A DNA stretch of 64,000 nucleotides from positions 62,001-126,000 of the forward strand of contig NZ_BAABMF010000001.1 of the NCBI RefSeq assembly GCF_050402865.1. Reading direction: 5' to 3'. Under the pieces are notes generated by a model, which saw only the letters and a list, made by a program, of their open reading frames with translations, was not told the origin of the DNA and searched no databases. Of this stretch, positions 25,540 through 34,383 are shown in pieces. The translations under genes and the position numbers were made by a program. Position 1 is the first letter of the stretch, and every line of letters begins with the position of its first letter. This DNA comes from Clostridium_AF sediminicola (GTDB lineage: Bacteria; Bacillota; Clostridia; Clostridiales; Clostridiaceae).

Positions 25540-27642
25540 ATGATTCCTACAAATTATTTAGAAAAGGTTTATGCTGGTTTTTTAGGAATGAATATAGGTA
25601 TAAGACTAGGTGCGCCTGTAGAACCAACCTCCTGGACTTATGATAGAATAAAAAAAATTTACGGTGATATCAAAGGTTACGTAAAAGATTATAAAAATTT
25701 TGCTGCTGATGATGATGTCAATGGACCTGTATTTTTTATTAGAGCTCTTTATGATGATGCCAGTGATAGAGAACTTACTTCTGAGGATGTTGGAAGAGCT
25801 TGGCTTAACTACTCAAGAGAAGGAGTAGGAATGTTCTGGTGGGGTGGAGAAGGCGTAAGTACTGAACATACAGCTTTTCTTAACTTAAAAAAAGGAATAA
25901 AGCCTCCTATTTCTGGCTCAGTTGATAAAAATGGAATAGTTTTAGCAGAACAGATAGGTGGACAGATATTTATAGACACTTGGGGACTAATTTGTCCGGA
26001 TAATGTTTTAAAGGCTACCCAATATGCAGAAAAAGCAGCTAGTGTATCCCATGATAAAAATGGGTTATATGGAGCACGATTTATAGCAGCCTGTATTGCA
26101 AAGGCATTCTCAGCAGAGAATATGGATGAAATATTAGAGGCTGGTTTATCAGTTATTCCAAAAGGGAGTAACTATGCAAAGGTAGTTAATGCTGTACAGA
26201 AATTTTCAAAGAGTAATCCAGCAGATTTCATGCTTTGTAGAGAATATTTGGAAAATAATTGGGGCTATGATAAGTACCCTGGAATCTGTCATATAATTCC
26301 CAATGCAGGTGTATGTGCATTAGCTTTAATATATGGTCAGGGTAATTTTGGAAGAACTATTGAAATAGCTACAATGTGTGGCTGGGATACTGATTGTAAT
26401 GCAGGTAATGTTGGTACAATAGTAGGAGTTTTTGCTGGATTAGAGGGAATACCTGATTATTATCGAAAGCCTATAAATGATTTCATTGTAACCTCTAGTG
26501 TTGTAGGGTATCTAAATATAATAGATGCACCAACTTTTGCAAAGGAAATAGCTCTGCTGGGATATAATCTATCTGATGAGGAAGTACCTAATGACTTATT
26601 GAAAAGTTATAGAGAGGGAGAGATATATTTCGATTTTGAACTTCCAGGAACTACTCATGGATTTAGAACATCTAACAGATTTAAAACATTGATACGGCAT
26701 AGTTTTGAAAAGGGATATAATAGTGACGGATCACTTGAAGTAATATTTGACCGAATGGTAGAGGGTGATTCCAGTAAGGTATTTTATAAACCATTTTATA
26801 GAAGAAGTGATTTTGAAGATGAAAGATATAAACCTACTTTTGCACCAAAAGTTTATTCAGGGCAAAAGGTATCTATGAAAGTTTTTCTAGAAAAGTGGGA
26901 GGGTAGTGAGATAATAATTACTCCTTTTGTTAGAAATACTTTTAATAATGAAGAAATTAAATTAGAAAATTTAATTATTGAAAACAACATATGGAACCTT
27001 ATTGAATTTACTGTTCCTGATACTAAAGGTGCATTAATAGATGAAGTAGGAATAATTATAGAGTCTCCTTCTCAAAGAACTAATAGGGCATTGGGGCGAT
27101 TATTTATAGATGATTTTAAAGTTTATGGTAAATCCAAATACTGTATTGATTTTTCTAAGCAGTCGAATGAGTTTTTATGTGTTACTCCATTTTCTCACAA
27201 CAAAGGGGAGTGGACTATAGAAAATAATTGGATGAAATGCGTATCTTATAATGAATGTTCTGCTTATACAGGAAATTATTTTACCAAAAATATTAAATTA
27301 AAAGCTAATGTAATTGCAATAAATGGATATAGTCATAATTTAATGTTTAGATCTAAAGGAATTCAGCGATATTATTTAGCTGGATTTGATGGGAAAAATA
27401 AAGTATCCTTGATTATAAATGATTTTGGCTACACTAGGTTAGTGACGATACCTTATAAATGGGAGTTCAATAAGAAATACAATTTTGAAATAGAGGTCCA
27501 GAATGAGAATATTATATTTAGTATTGACGGTAAAAAGGTAATTGAACATAAAGATAGCACCTGGAAGAGTGGAATGTTTGGTGTTGCTCTTCTTGAAAAA
27601 GGAGAGTCTGCAGTATCATTCTTTAATGTTGAAGAAATATAG
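25540..27642 (+). CDS. ARH-family protein with divergent metal motifs and C-terminal jelly-roll-like domains
   Basis: 700 residues, much longer than usual for the family. The ARH part (about 1-350) has changed motifs: GMNIG (16-20) where GDxxG is usual and FAADDDVNG (54-62) where TDDT is usual. GWDTDCNAGN (281-290) is kept. The rest (about 365-700) is beta-rich. It includes a segment near 540-700 that resembles the LamG/3-keto-disaccharide-hydrolase type fold (SGMFGVALLEKGESAVSFFNVEE at the end). No signal peptide is present, so it acts in the cytoplasm. AGGAGG lies 8 bases before the ATG. The fused beta domains suggest a carbohydrate-like substrate; this is inference. Confidence 0.85.
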   Translation: MIPTNYLEKVYAGFLGMNIGIRLGAPVEPTSWTYDRIKKIYGDIKGYVKDYKNFAADDDVNGPVFFIRALYDDASDRELTSEDVGRAWLNYSREGVGMFWWGGEGVSTEHTAFLNLKKGIKPPISGSVDKNGIVLAEQIGGQIFIDTWGLICPDNVLKATQYAEKAASVSHDKNGLYGARFIAACIAKAFSAENMDEILEAGLSVIPKGSNYAKVVNAVQKFSKSNPADFMLCREYLENNWGYDKYPGICHIIPNAGVCALALIYGQGNFGRTIEIATMCGWDTDCNAGNVGTIVGVFAGLEGIPDYYRKPINDFIVTSSVVGYLNIIDAPTFAKEIALLGYNLSDEEVPNDLLKSYREGEIYFDFELPGTTHGFRTSNRFKTLIRHSFEKGYNSDGSLEVIFDRMVEGDSSKVFYKPFYRRSDFEDERYKPTFAPKVYSGQKVSMKVFLEKWEGSEIIITPFVRNTFNNEEIKLENLIIENNIWNLIEFTVPDTKGALIDEVGIIIESPSQRTNRALGRLFIDDFKVYGKSKYCIDFSKQSNEFLCVTPFSHNKGEWTIENNWMKCVSYNECSAYTGNYFTKNIKLKANVIAINGYSHNLMFRSKGIQRYYLAGFDGKNKVSLIINDFGYTRLVTIPYKWEFNKKYNFEIEVQNENIIFSIDGKKVIEHKDSTWKSGMFGVALLEKGESAVSFFNVEEI

Positions 27643-27672
27643 AAAATATGAAGACTGTTTATATAATATTCA

Positions 27673-27702
27673 AACACCCAACAGAAAAAGCAGTTGGGTG
27701 TT
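27673..27702. terminator. Hairpin between the convergent ARH and GH4 genes
   Basis: A perfect 10-bp stem AACACCCAAC / GTTGGGTGTT with a 10-base loop lies between convergent genes. Neither side has a long T run, so it may act as a weak two-way terminator or an mRNA 3'-end stabiliser. Confidence 0.6.
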
Positions 27703-27706
27703 AAAA

Positions 27707-29005
27707 TTATTTATATTCAGGAAGCCAGCTTCCATGAGCTTTTATTAAATCATCGCATAAAGATTTTATATCATCTATACTTAATTCAGCAGATGTATGT
27801 GGGTCAAGCATGGCAGCATGATAAATGTGCTCTTTTTTTAAAGTTAAAGCTGCTTCAATGGTTAAAAGGTGAACATTTATATTTGTTCTATTTAGTGCAG
27901 CTAATTGAGGAGGAAGATTGCCTACATAGCAAGGGGTAACTCCACTTCCATCAATTAAAAGAGGAACTTCTACAACTGCTTCACTTGGAAGATTAGGGAT
28001 CAGGCCAGTATTTAATACATTTCCTCCAATTTTATAAGGTATATTTGTTTCCATAGCTTCAATAATATAAGATGCATACTCATTAGAACGAGTATGTTCT
28101 ATTGTGTGATTTGCCAAAAGTTCATCTCTTGTTTTTTCCCAGTTTTCTATTTGTCCTATACATCTTCTAGGATATTCATCTAAGGGAATATTGAATTTTT
28201 CTATAAGTTCTGGATACTTATTTTTTATGAAATAAGGCATATATTCTGCGTTATGTTCACTTGATTCAGTAACATAATAACCAAATTGTTTCATAATTTC
28301 ATATCTTACCATATCATCATGTTTTTCTTTTCTATTAATGGCTTTCTCTTTAATCTTAGGATAAAGATCTTTACCATTTCGTTTTACTTCTAATAACCAT
28401 GCCATATGATTTATACCAGCAATTTTTGAATCTACATTATTTTCATCAATTTTTAGTCCTTGGAGTAATTTAGGAACACATACTTGTACACTATGGCATA
28501 AACCTATTGTTTTGATAGGTGTCCCTCTTAACATTGCGCCAGTTAGTATTGACATTGGATTTGTGTAATTTAATAGCCATGCATTAGGACATACTTCTTC
28601 CATGTCTTTTGCAAAATTTAGCATAACGGGTATAGTTCTAAGTCCTCTAAAAATACCACCAATTCCAATAGTATCAGCAATGGTTTGTCTAAGACCATAT
28701 TTTTTTGGTATTTCAAAGTCAGTTATTGTACAAGGATCATACCCCCCAACTTGAATAGCGTTTACTACATAGTCAGCGTCTTTTAAAGCTTCCTTTCTAT
28801 CAGTATAAGTAACTATTTTTGCTCTACTAGCATTTGAATTTTCGTTTATACTTTGTAAAAGTAATTTAGATTCATTTAGTCTCTGAGAATCAATATCATA
28901 TAAAGCAATGTGCGAGTTTTGTAGGGCAGGTGTTAACATGCAATCACCTAAAACATTTTTTGCAAAGATAGTACTTCCTGCTCCTAAAAAAGTAATTTTT
29001 GGCAT
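27707..29005 (-). CDS. Glycoside hydrolase family 4 (probable alpha-galactosidase, MelA-like)
   Basis: 432 residues. The N-terminal NAD-binding fold opens MPKITFLGAGSTIFAKNVLGD. GH4 enzymes use NAD+ and a divalent metal to split glycosides by an oxidation-elimination route. The motif CHSV at 170-173, with NYTNP (146-150) and GINHMAW (H200), matches the pattern described for alpha-galactosidases in this family; 6-phospho-glucosidases carry CDMP or CN(V/I)P instead. An unphosphorylated substrate fits delivery by the ABC importer rather than the PTS. AAGGAGG precedes the ATG. It is divergent from the AraC regulator and convergent with the ARH operon. Exact sugar specificity is inferred. Confidence 0.88.
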   Translation of the reverse strand: MPKITFLGAGSTIFAKNVLGDCMLTPALQNSHIALYDIDSQRLNESKLLLQSINENSNASRAKIVTYTDRKEALKDADYVVNAIQVGGYDPCTITDFEIPKKYGLRQTIADTIGIGGIFRGLRTIPVMLNFAKDMEEVCPNAWLLNYTNPMSILTGAMLRGTPIKTIGLCHSVQVCVPKLLQGLKIDENNVDSKIAGINHMAWLLEVKRNGKDLYPKIKEKAINRKEKHDDMVRYEIMKQFGYYVTESSEHNAEYMPYFIKNKYPELIEKFNIPLDEYPRRCIGQIENWEKTRDELLANHTIEHTRSNEYASYIIEAMETNIPYKIGGNVLNTGLIPNLPSEAVVEVPLLIDGSGVTPCYVGNLPPQLAALNRTNINVHLLTIEAALTLKKEHIYHAAMLDPHTSAELSIDDIKSLCDDLIKAHGSWLPEYK

Positions 29006-29079
29006 ACGTGAATCCTCCTTAATTTTAAGAAATAGCTATACTTTTATTTTAATTCATATACTATTAATGTAAATGTATG

Positions 29080-29116
29080 ATTGTGAGACAAATATGTTAT
29101 AATGTGAGATGAATAT
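29080..29116. promoter_or_regulatory. Direct-repeat operator in the GH4/AraC divergent promoter
   Basis: Two 16-base copies sharing TGTGAGA and AATAT (29080-29095 and 29101-29116, 13 of 16 identical) are spaced 21 bases apart, two helical turns. TATAAT at 29098-29103, oriented toward the AraC gene, lies between them. Direct repeats on one face of the helix are typical of AraC-family binding sites. Confidence 0.55.
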
Positions 29117-29143
29117 AAAAATATTTGTTAGGAGAATAAGTAA

Positions 29144-29953
29144 ATGCTTGAACATATAAGGATTAACAGAATGAATCTAACTGATCTAGATATGTATCAA
29201 TGTGGGTATGAAGAATGTGATAGCGGACATTCATATGGACCTGCAGTTAGAGATCATTATCTAATTCACTTTGTTGAGAAAGGGAAAGGAAAATTTCAAG
29301 TAAAAGGTAAGAGCTATGAACTTTCAAAAGGAGAAGGTTTCTTGATTTGTCCAAATGAAGTTACCTTTTATAAAGCAGATATTGAAGAGCCATGGAGTTA
29401 TTATTGGGTAGGGTTTCATGGAACAAGGGCAGAATCTTATCTTATTAGAGCGAATTTAACTCAAAACTCTCCTATTTTTAATACGAATAACAATATTAAG
29501 ATATTAGAAAATTTTAGAGAAATGATAAAAACAAAGTCCCTCATTAAAAGTAGAGAAATTCATCTATTAGGTCACTTATATATTTTTTTAGCACAACTAA
29601 TTGAAAGTAGCATTGCTACAAAAGAATTACATGATGATGATAATAGAAAAGAGTCTTATGTAATAAAAGCTGTAGAGTATATTGAAAAAAATTATTCTCG
29701 AGAAATAAGAGTACATGAATTAGCAGATTTTATAGGTATTGATAGAAGTTATTTAACAAATTTATTTAAACAATTTTTGAATATTTCTCCTAAACAATTT
29801 CTAGTGCAATATCGAATAGAGAAGGCATGTAATCTAATAAAAAATACTAATTTGTCAATAGGAGATATTTCTCGTTCTGTTGGGTATGAAGATCAACTTG
29901 CTTTTTCAAAGATTTTTAAGAAAATAAAAGGCAAAGCGCCGACGAAATATTGA
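29144..29953 (+). CDS. AraC-family transcriptional regulator
   Basis: 269 residues. An N-terminal cupin-like sensing domain (about 1-140; RDHYLIHFVEKGKGKFQVKG in pieces) is followed by two helix-turn-helix motifs (about 172-269; RVHELADFIGIDRSYLTNLF and IGDISRSVGYEDQLAFSKIF). This is the layout of sugar-responsive activators such as MsmR or MelR. It is divergent from the GH4 gene, with a shared 138-base promoter region, and very likely controls it. AGGAG lies 8-9 bases before the ATG. Confidence 0.92.
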   Translation: MLEHIRINRMNLTDLDMYQCGYEECDSGHSYGPAVRDHYLIHFVEKGKGKFQVKGKSYELSKGEGFLICPNEVTFYKADIEEPWSYYWVGFHGTRAESYLIRANLTQNSPIFNTNNNIKILENFREMIKTKSLIKSREIHLLGHLYIFLAQLIESSIATKELHDDDNRKESYVIKAVEYIEKNYSREIRVHELADFIGIDRSYLTNLFKQFLNISPKQFLVQYRIEKACNLIKNTNLSIGDISRSVGYEDQLAFSKIFKKIKGKAPTKY

Positions 29954-30009
29954 AAATTTCCTTTTCAATAAACCAATCATTGTAAATTCAAAAAAATTAG
30001 CAGAGTATT

Positions 30010-30050
30010 ATAGAAGCCGTGATTAATGTCACAGACTTCTATTTTTTTTT
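30010..30050 (+). terminator. Intrinsic terminator after the AraC gene
   Basis: ATAGAAG pairs with CTTCTAT, with an inner GTGA/TCAC stem, followed by a nine-base T run. Confidence 0.85.
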
Positions 30051-30111
30051 CCTATATTATAAGTATAGAGTGGTAATAAATTAATGAAAATATATTAGGA
30101 GGAATTATTCT

Positions 30112-30882
30112 ATGTTTTATGAGACTATTACAAAAGTGTCTGCAGCAGCAGAGGGCAAATCAAAATTTCTTAAGAAAAGCAAAGCAAGATACGTTTTAGC
30201 AGCAGCGTTAGCAGGGTTATATATAGGGTTAGGAATTGTACTTATTTTTAATGTAGGAGGATATTTGTCAGCAGCAGAATCACCTTTTACAAAGATTTTT
30301 ATGGGAGCTTCTTTTGGTATAGCTTTGAGTTTAGTATTAATGGCTGGTTCTGAATTATTCACTGGAAATAATTTAATTATGACAATAGGGTCCTTAGAAA
30401 AGAAAGTTTCTTGGATGGATTCAATAAATGTATGGATATTCAGTTATTTTGGTAACTTGTTAGGATCTTTAGCTTTAGCAGCTTTACTAGTCTATTCAGG
30501 AACTGTTACTAAAGCACCTGTAGCTGATTTCTTTTTAAAAGTTTCAGCAGCAAAAATGAATGCTCCATTTATGGATTTATTATTAAAAGGTGTGTTATGT
30601 AATATTTTAGTATGTTTAGCTGTTTGGTGTGCATTTAAGATGAAAAGTGAAAGTGGGAAATTAATTATGACTTTCTGGTGTTTATTTGCTTTCATAACAG
30701 CTGGTTTTGAACATAGTATTGCTAATATGACAGTTCTTGGAGTAGGATTATTACTTCCTCATTCTGAAACTATATCATTAATGGGTTTTGCTAATAATTT
30801 AATTCCTGTAACTATAGGAAACATGATTGGTGGAGCAATTTGTATAGGATATGTTTACTGGTTCATTTCTAAAGATAAATAA
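30112..30882 (+). CDS. Formate/nitrite transporter (FNT) family channel
   Basis: A 256-residue integral membrane protein with six helices. The signature GSELFTGNN (about 82-90) and GNLLGS belong to the FocA/NirC/FdhC family, which forms pentameric channels for formate, nitrite or related small anions. A nearby pyruvate formate-lyase operon about 14 kb away makes formate a reasonable substrate, although the gene is not in that operon. AGGAGG lies 9 bases before the ATG. Formate versus nitrite cannot be settled from sequence. Confidence 0.92.
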   Translation: MFYETITKVSAAAEGKSKFLKKSKARYVLAAALAGLYIGLGIVLIFNVGGYLSAAESPFTKIFMGASFGIALSLVLMAGSELFTGNNLIMTIGSLEKKVSWMDSINVWIFSYFGNLLGSLALAALLVYSGTVTKAPVADFFLKVSAAKMNAPFMDLLLKGVLCNILVCLAVWCAFKMKSESGKLIMTFWCLFAFITAGFEHSIANMTVLGVGLLLPHSETISLMGFANNLIPVTIGNMIGGAICIGYVYWFISKDK

Positions 30883-30898
30883 GGGAAGGTGATTTATA

Positions 30899-31006
30899 GT
30901 GGGAATTAGAATGGATATTAAAAAAACATATATATTGGTGATTCTTCGAAATAAGTCTTTTTTTTTAGAGAATTTAGAGAATCCAATTTTGGATTCTCTA
31001 AATTAA
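30899..31006 (+). CDS. Possible 35-residue ORF after the FNT gene
   Basis: A GTG at 30899 with AAGGTGA seven bases upstream opens 35 codons (MGIRMDIKKTYILVILRNK...). The 3' third lies inside a perfect inverted repeat, and the last codons overlap the end of the minus-strand AEC gene. It may be a truncated gene remnant or chance. No family recognised. Confidence 0.2.
   Translation: MGIRMDIKKTYILVILRNKSFFLENLENPILDSLN
30971..31004. terminator. Perfect 14-bp hairpin between convergent FNT and AEC genes
   Basis: AATTTAGAGAATCC (30971-30984) and its reverse complement (30991-31004) flank a 6-base loop. No clear T tract follows on either strand. It includes the last bases of the minus-strand AEC gene. 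Probably a bidirectional transcript end or stabiliser. Confidence 0.65.
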
Positions 31007-31956
31007 ACCCATTGTAGTGAAGTAAGTATCCAAATTCCAGTAAACAAAGTAAAGATTGAAATTGATGTTGAAAATACAATTATATTAGCAGCTACAGTAC
31101 TATTACTATTCATAGCTTTTGCCATAATAAAGCTACTAACTGAAGTAGGAGAAGCAAATAATATAAAAATTGTTCCAAGTAATATACCGCTAAATCCTAA
31201 TAAATGAGCAATAAAAGTAAATATTACTGGAAACATTACTATCTTAAAAAATGTTGCAATAAAAATTGGAGATAGATATTTTTTGAAGTTTGTAAATGTA
31301 AAGAATGCTCCAATACCTAGTAAAGAAAGTGGTGTTGATAGTCCAGATACAATATTTATAGATGATTGAATAAAACTTGGAATTTTTATATTAAGTAATG
31401 AAAAAACTAACCCTACTAGAATACCTAATATAAGAGGATTTTTAATAATATTTATTAAAACTGATTTGATGCTAAACTTTGAAGCATCAGGGTCGTAAAT
31501 AGTCAAAATAAATATTGTTAAGACATTAAATAAAGGTACAGCCACAATTGTTAATAGTGCAGCTGTAGCCATTCCTTCATCACCAAACCAATTTTGGATG
31601 ATAGGGTATCCGATTATTATAAAATTACTTCTAAAAGTACCCTGAATGACAGCTCCGATTACATCTCTCTCTTTAAAAACGATTTTTGCAATAATTATTG
31701 ATAAGATGAAAGTTAAAAATAGCCCTACAAAACAATAAGTTAAAAAATATATGAATTTTTGATCAACAGCTTCATAAAAATTATAATTAGCAATTCTCTT
31801 AAATAGTGTTATTGGAATAGCTAATTTAAAAACAATTTTTGTAGAATAAGATACAAAAATATCATCGATAAACTTTTTTTGTTTTAGTATATAACCTATT
31901 GCTATAACAATAAAAATTGGTAGTACTACATTAACGCATAAAATAATATTATTCAT
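31003..31956 (-). CDS. AEC (auxin efflux carrier) family transporter
   Basis: A 317-residue membrane protein with about ten helices in two repeats. The opening NIILCVNVVLPIFIVIAIGYILKQK and the late FILFASPTSVSSFIMAKAMN stretch are typical of the AEC family, whose bacterial members move malate, malonate or other organic acids. GGGAGAAG lies before the ATG. It is 41 bases downstream of a small cysteine-rich gene on the same strand, and the two may be cotranscribed. Substrate unknown. Confidence 0.9.
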   Translation of the reverse strand: MNNIILCVNVVLPIFIVIAIGYILKQKKFIDDIFVSYSTKIVFKLAIPITLFKRIANYNFYEAVDQKFIYFLTYCFVGLFLTFILSIIIAKIVFKERDVIGAVIQGTFRSNFIIIGYPIIQNWFGDEGMATAALLTIVAVPLFNVLTIFILTIYDPDASKFSIKSVLINIIKNPLILGILVGLVFSLLNIKIPSFIQSSINIVSGLSTPLSLLGIGAFFTFTNFKKYLSPIFIATFFKIVMFPVIFTFIAHLLGFSGILLGTIFILFASPTSVSSFIMAKAMNSNSTVAANIIVFSTSISIFTLFTGIWILTSLQWV

Positions 31957-31997
31957 GTTTCTTCTCCCTAGAGTTAAATATAATTATGTTTTCTATG

Positions 31998-32312
31998 TTA
32001 TTCACTAATAAACTTCATTTCTACATCATGTGGCAGAGCTAGTCCACAAGATACTTCAATAGCTTTTATTATTCCAGATGCTACTGGACAAGCAGCGTGA
32101 GGGCAGTGATTTCTAATTATTTTGTATATTTCAGTATCACCGACTTTTCCAAAACATTCTGTAAATCCATCTACTTCTTTAATTTCTTTTTCTAAAGGCT
32201 TTAAAGAAGGACATTCTGTTTTAATTTCTATAATAGCATTTTGCATATCTTCTGAAGAAACATTCACTTCTGTATTGAATCCACATATACCTGCATTAAT
32301 AATTAATTTCAT
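31998..32312 (-). CDS. Small conserved cysteine-rich protein of unknown function
   Basis: 104 residues with cysteines at 10, 34, 53, 70, 75 and 89. The arrangement AGICGF near the start and HCPHAACPV in the middle suggests metal or iron-sulfur binding or redox activity. AAGGAGG lies about 8 bases before the ATG, a near-perfect ribosome site. I recognise the general look of a conserved clostridial protein (an AGICGF-type family) but cannot name a function. It lies just upstream of the AEC carrier gene, so a link to organic-acid transport is possible. Confidence 0.7.
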   Translation of the reverse strand: MKLIINAGICGFNTEVNVSSEDMQNAIIEIKTECPSLKPLEKEIKEVDGFTECFGKVGDTEIYKIIRNHCPHAACPVASGIIKAIEVSCGLALPHDVEMKFISE

Positions 32313-32782
32313 TTAATAACCTCCTTAAGATTAAATATATTACCTTTTAAATATAAGGATATGTTGCCTTATAAATTATGCAACTAAATATTTAATATTG
32401 CTAAATTATATCATATAAATAGGTGAATTTAGTTTATAATTCAATATTTCTAAATAATTTAACACTAAAATAAAAAAAATGCTACTTATCTTTTTTGTGT
32501 GTGTTTGTATAATTATTAGTGATGATTATATTGAAAATATAAAATAAATGACATATAACAATATTAGTTTATTCATTTGTGTAATAAAAATCGAGCGACA
32601 TAAATGCTTGAAAACCTTTTCAAAAGTATTATTGTAGCTGAATTAGTATTTTTGAATTGAAAGAATATTAGTACAAAAATGCAAGAGTGAAAAAATAAAC
32701 TTTCAATTTCTGAAGAATTGTTTTATAATATTAATGTCGCATTATACAATACAGTGATAAAATATACAAGGGGGCATATTAA
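32313..32782. other. 470-base gene-free gap upstream of putP
   Basis: No open frame with a ribosome site and no stable GC-rich hairpin was found. The sequence is very AT-rich. TATAAT near 32731 with a poor -35 (TTTCAA, 17 bases upstream) could be the putP promoter. The gap also holds the promoter of the minus-strand cysteine-rich gene at its left end. Nothing else could be supported. Confidence 0.5.
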
Positions 32783-34264
32783 ATGATAGAAATTAATACT
32801 ACAATAATTATAATGTTCATACTATACTTATTAGTTATGATGGCAATTGGACTTATTTTTTATTTTAGAACAAAAAACTTGTCTGATTATGTTTTAGGGG
32901 GAAGACAATTAAACGGATGGGTAACATCACTTAGTGCACAAGCTTCTGATATGAGTGGTTGGCTTCTTATGGGATTACCTGGTTACGCATACCTTGCAGG
33001 AATGGAATCGATATGGATTGCCATCGGATTAGCATTAGGTACATATTTCAATTGGAAAATTGTTGCTAAGAAATTAAGAGCTTATACGGAGATAGCTGGA
33101 GATGCGTTAACTCTTCCAGATTATTTCTCTAACAGATTTAGAGATGATTCGAATATTTTAAGAATAATTTCAGCATTATTCATTTTAGTTTTCTTTTTAT
33201 TTTATACAGCTTCAGGATTTGTTTCTGGTGCAAAATTATTTAGTACAGTTTTCGGCATGCCATATTTTACAGCACTTATAATTGGAACAATTGTAATAGT
33301 TTCATATACTTTTCTAGGTGGATTTATGGCAGTTTGTTGGACAGATTTTTTTCAAGGAATAATGATGTTTATTGCGGTATTGGTTGTTCCGGTTATTGGA
33401 ATATTTAAATTAGGGGGAATTCAAGCAACTTCTTCTGCATTGAGTTCAGTAGATGTTAATTATTTGAGTTCGGTAATAGCATTAGATGGAAAGGCTATTT
33501 CTTTAATATCCATTATTTCACTTTTAGCATGGGGATTAGGATACTTTGGACAACCTCATATTCTAGCTAGATTTATGGGAATTTCATCTACTAAAGAAAT
33601 AAAGAAGGCAAGAATAATTGCAATGGTCTGGGTTACAATTTCTTTAGCAGCAGCAGTAGTTATTGGAATGATTGGTAGAGTTTATTTAACAACAAACTTA
33701 GATGGTGCTAACTCAGAAAAGGTATTTATGTTAATGGTAAATAATATGTTTCATCCTGTTATTTCAGGATTCTTACTAGCTGCTGTATTAGCTGCTGTTA
33801 TGAGTACTGCAGACTCTCAATTGCTAGTTACTGCGTCTTCTTTAACAGAAGATTTCTATAAAGTTTTGTTTAGAAAAGAAGCTAGCGAAAAAGAACTTGT
33901 TTGGGTAAGTAGGATTTCGGTTGCAATTGTAGCACTTATTGCATTTTTCCTAGCAACAGATGAAAGCAGTTCAATTTTATCTTTAGTAGCATATGCTTGG
34001 GCAGGATTTGGAGCTACATTTGGTCCGACAGTTATTATGTCTTTATTCTGGAAAAGAACAACAAGAAATGGAGCATTAGCAGGTTTAATAAGCGGTGGTA
34101 TAGTAGTAATCATATGGAAACAACTATCTGGAGGAATTTTTGATTTATATGAGATAGTTCCTGGATTTATAGTTTCACTTATTGCTATAGTCATTTTTAG
34201 CTTAATTGATAAAGAACCATCTAAAGAAATTACAGATGAATTTGATAAAGTAGCATCTATTTAG
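32783..34264 (+). CDS. putP: Sodium/proline symporter
   Basis: A 493-residue member of the sodium:solute symporter family with 12-13 helices. The stretch SLSAQASDMSGWLLMGLPG is the PutP signature, including residues that bind sodium and proline in the E. coli protein. MSTADSQLLVTASSLTEDFY in the middle is also diagnostic. AAGGGGG lies before the ATG. It brings in proline for growth, Stickland-type fermentation or osmoprotection; no proline-use genes are adjacent, so the role here is open. It ends at a shared terminator with plsC. Confidence 0.93.
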   Translation: MIEINTTIIIMFILYLLVMMAIGLIFYFRTKNLSDYVLGGRQLNGWVTSLSAQASDMSGWLLMGLPGYAYLAGMESIWIAIGLALGTYFNWKIVAKKLRAYTEIAGDALTLPDYFSNRFRDDSNILRIISALFILVFFLFYTASGFVSGAKLFSTVFGMPYFTALIIGTIVIVSYTFLGGFMAVCWTDFFQGIMMFIAVLVVPVIGIFKLGGIQATSSALSSVDVNYLSSVIALDGKAISLISIISLLAWGLGYFGQPHILARFMGISSTKEIKKARIIAMVWVTISLAAAVVIGMIGRVYLTTNLDGANSEKVFMLMVNNMFHPVISGFLLAAVLAAVMSTADSQLLVTASSLTEDFYKVLFRKEASEKELVWVSRISVAIVALIAFFLATDESSSILSLVAYAWAGFGATFGPTVIMSLFWKRTTRNGALAGLISGGIVVIIWKQLSGGIFDLYEIVPGFIVSLIAIVIFSLIDKEPSKEITDEFDKVASI

Positions 34265-34338
34265 AATTATGTATATTATATGAAATGTGTTTGAAAATTT
34301 AGAACTTCTTCGCAATTTATAATTATTATATAGTATAA

Positions 34339-34382
34339 AAAAAGATGTTGTCACAAAACAATTTTAGTGACAGCATCTTTTT
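34339..34382. terminator. Bidirectional terminator between putP and plsC
   Basis: A 16-bp stem (34339-34354 with 34367-34382, one G-U pair) begins with an A tract and ends with a T tract, so it works on both strands for the convergent genes. Confidence 0.92.
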
Positions 34383-34383
34383 A

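Noticed and set aside
27542..27939. Plus-strand open frames across the ARH/GH4 junction
   Set aside because: They overlap the ends of two well-supported convergent genes and show no family features.
32313..32782. Possible riboswitch upstream of putP
   Set aside because: No conserved core, no stable paired arms and no terminator/antiterminator pair could be found by eye.
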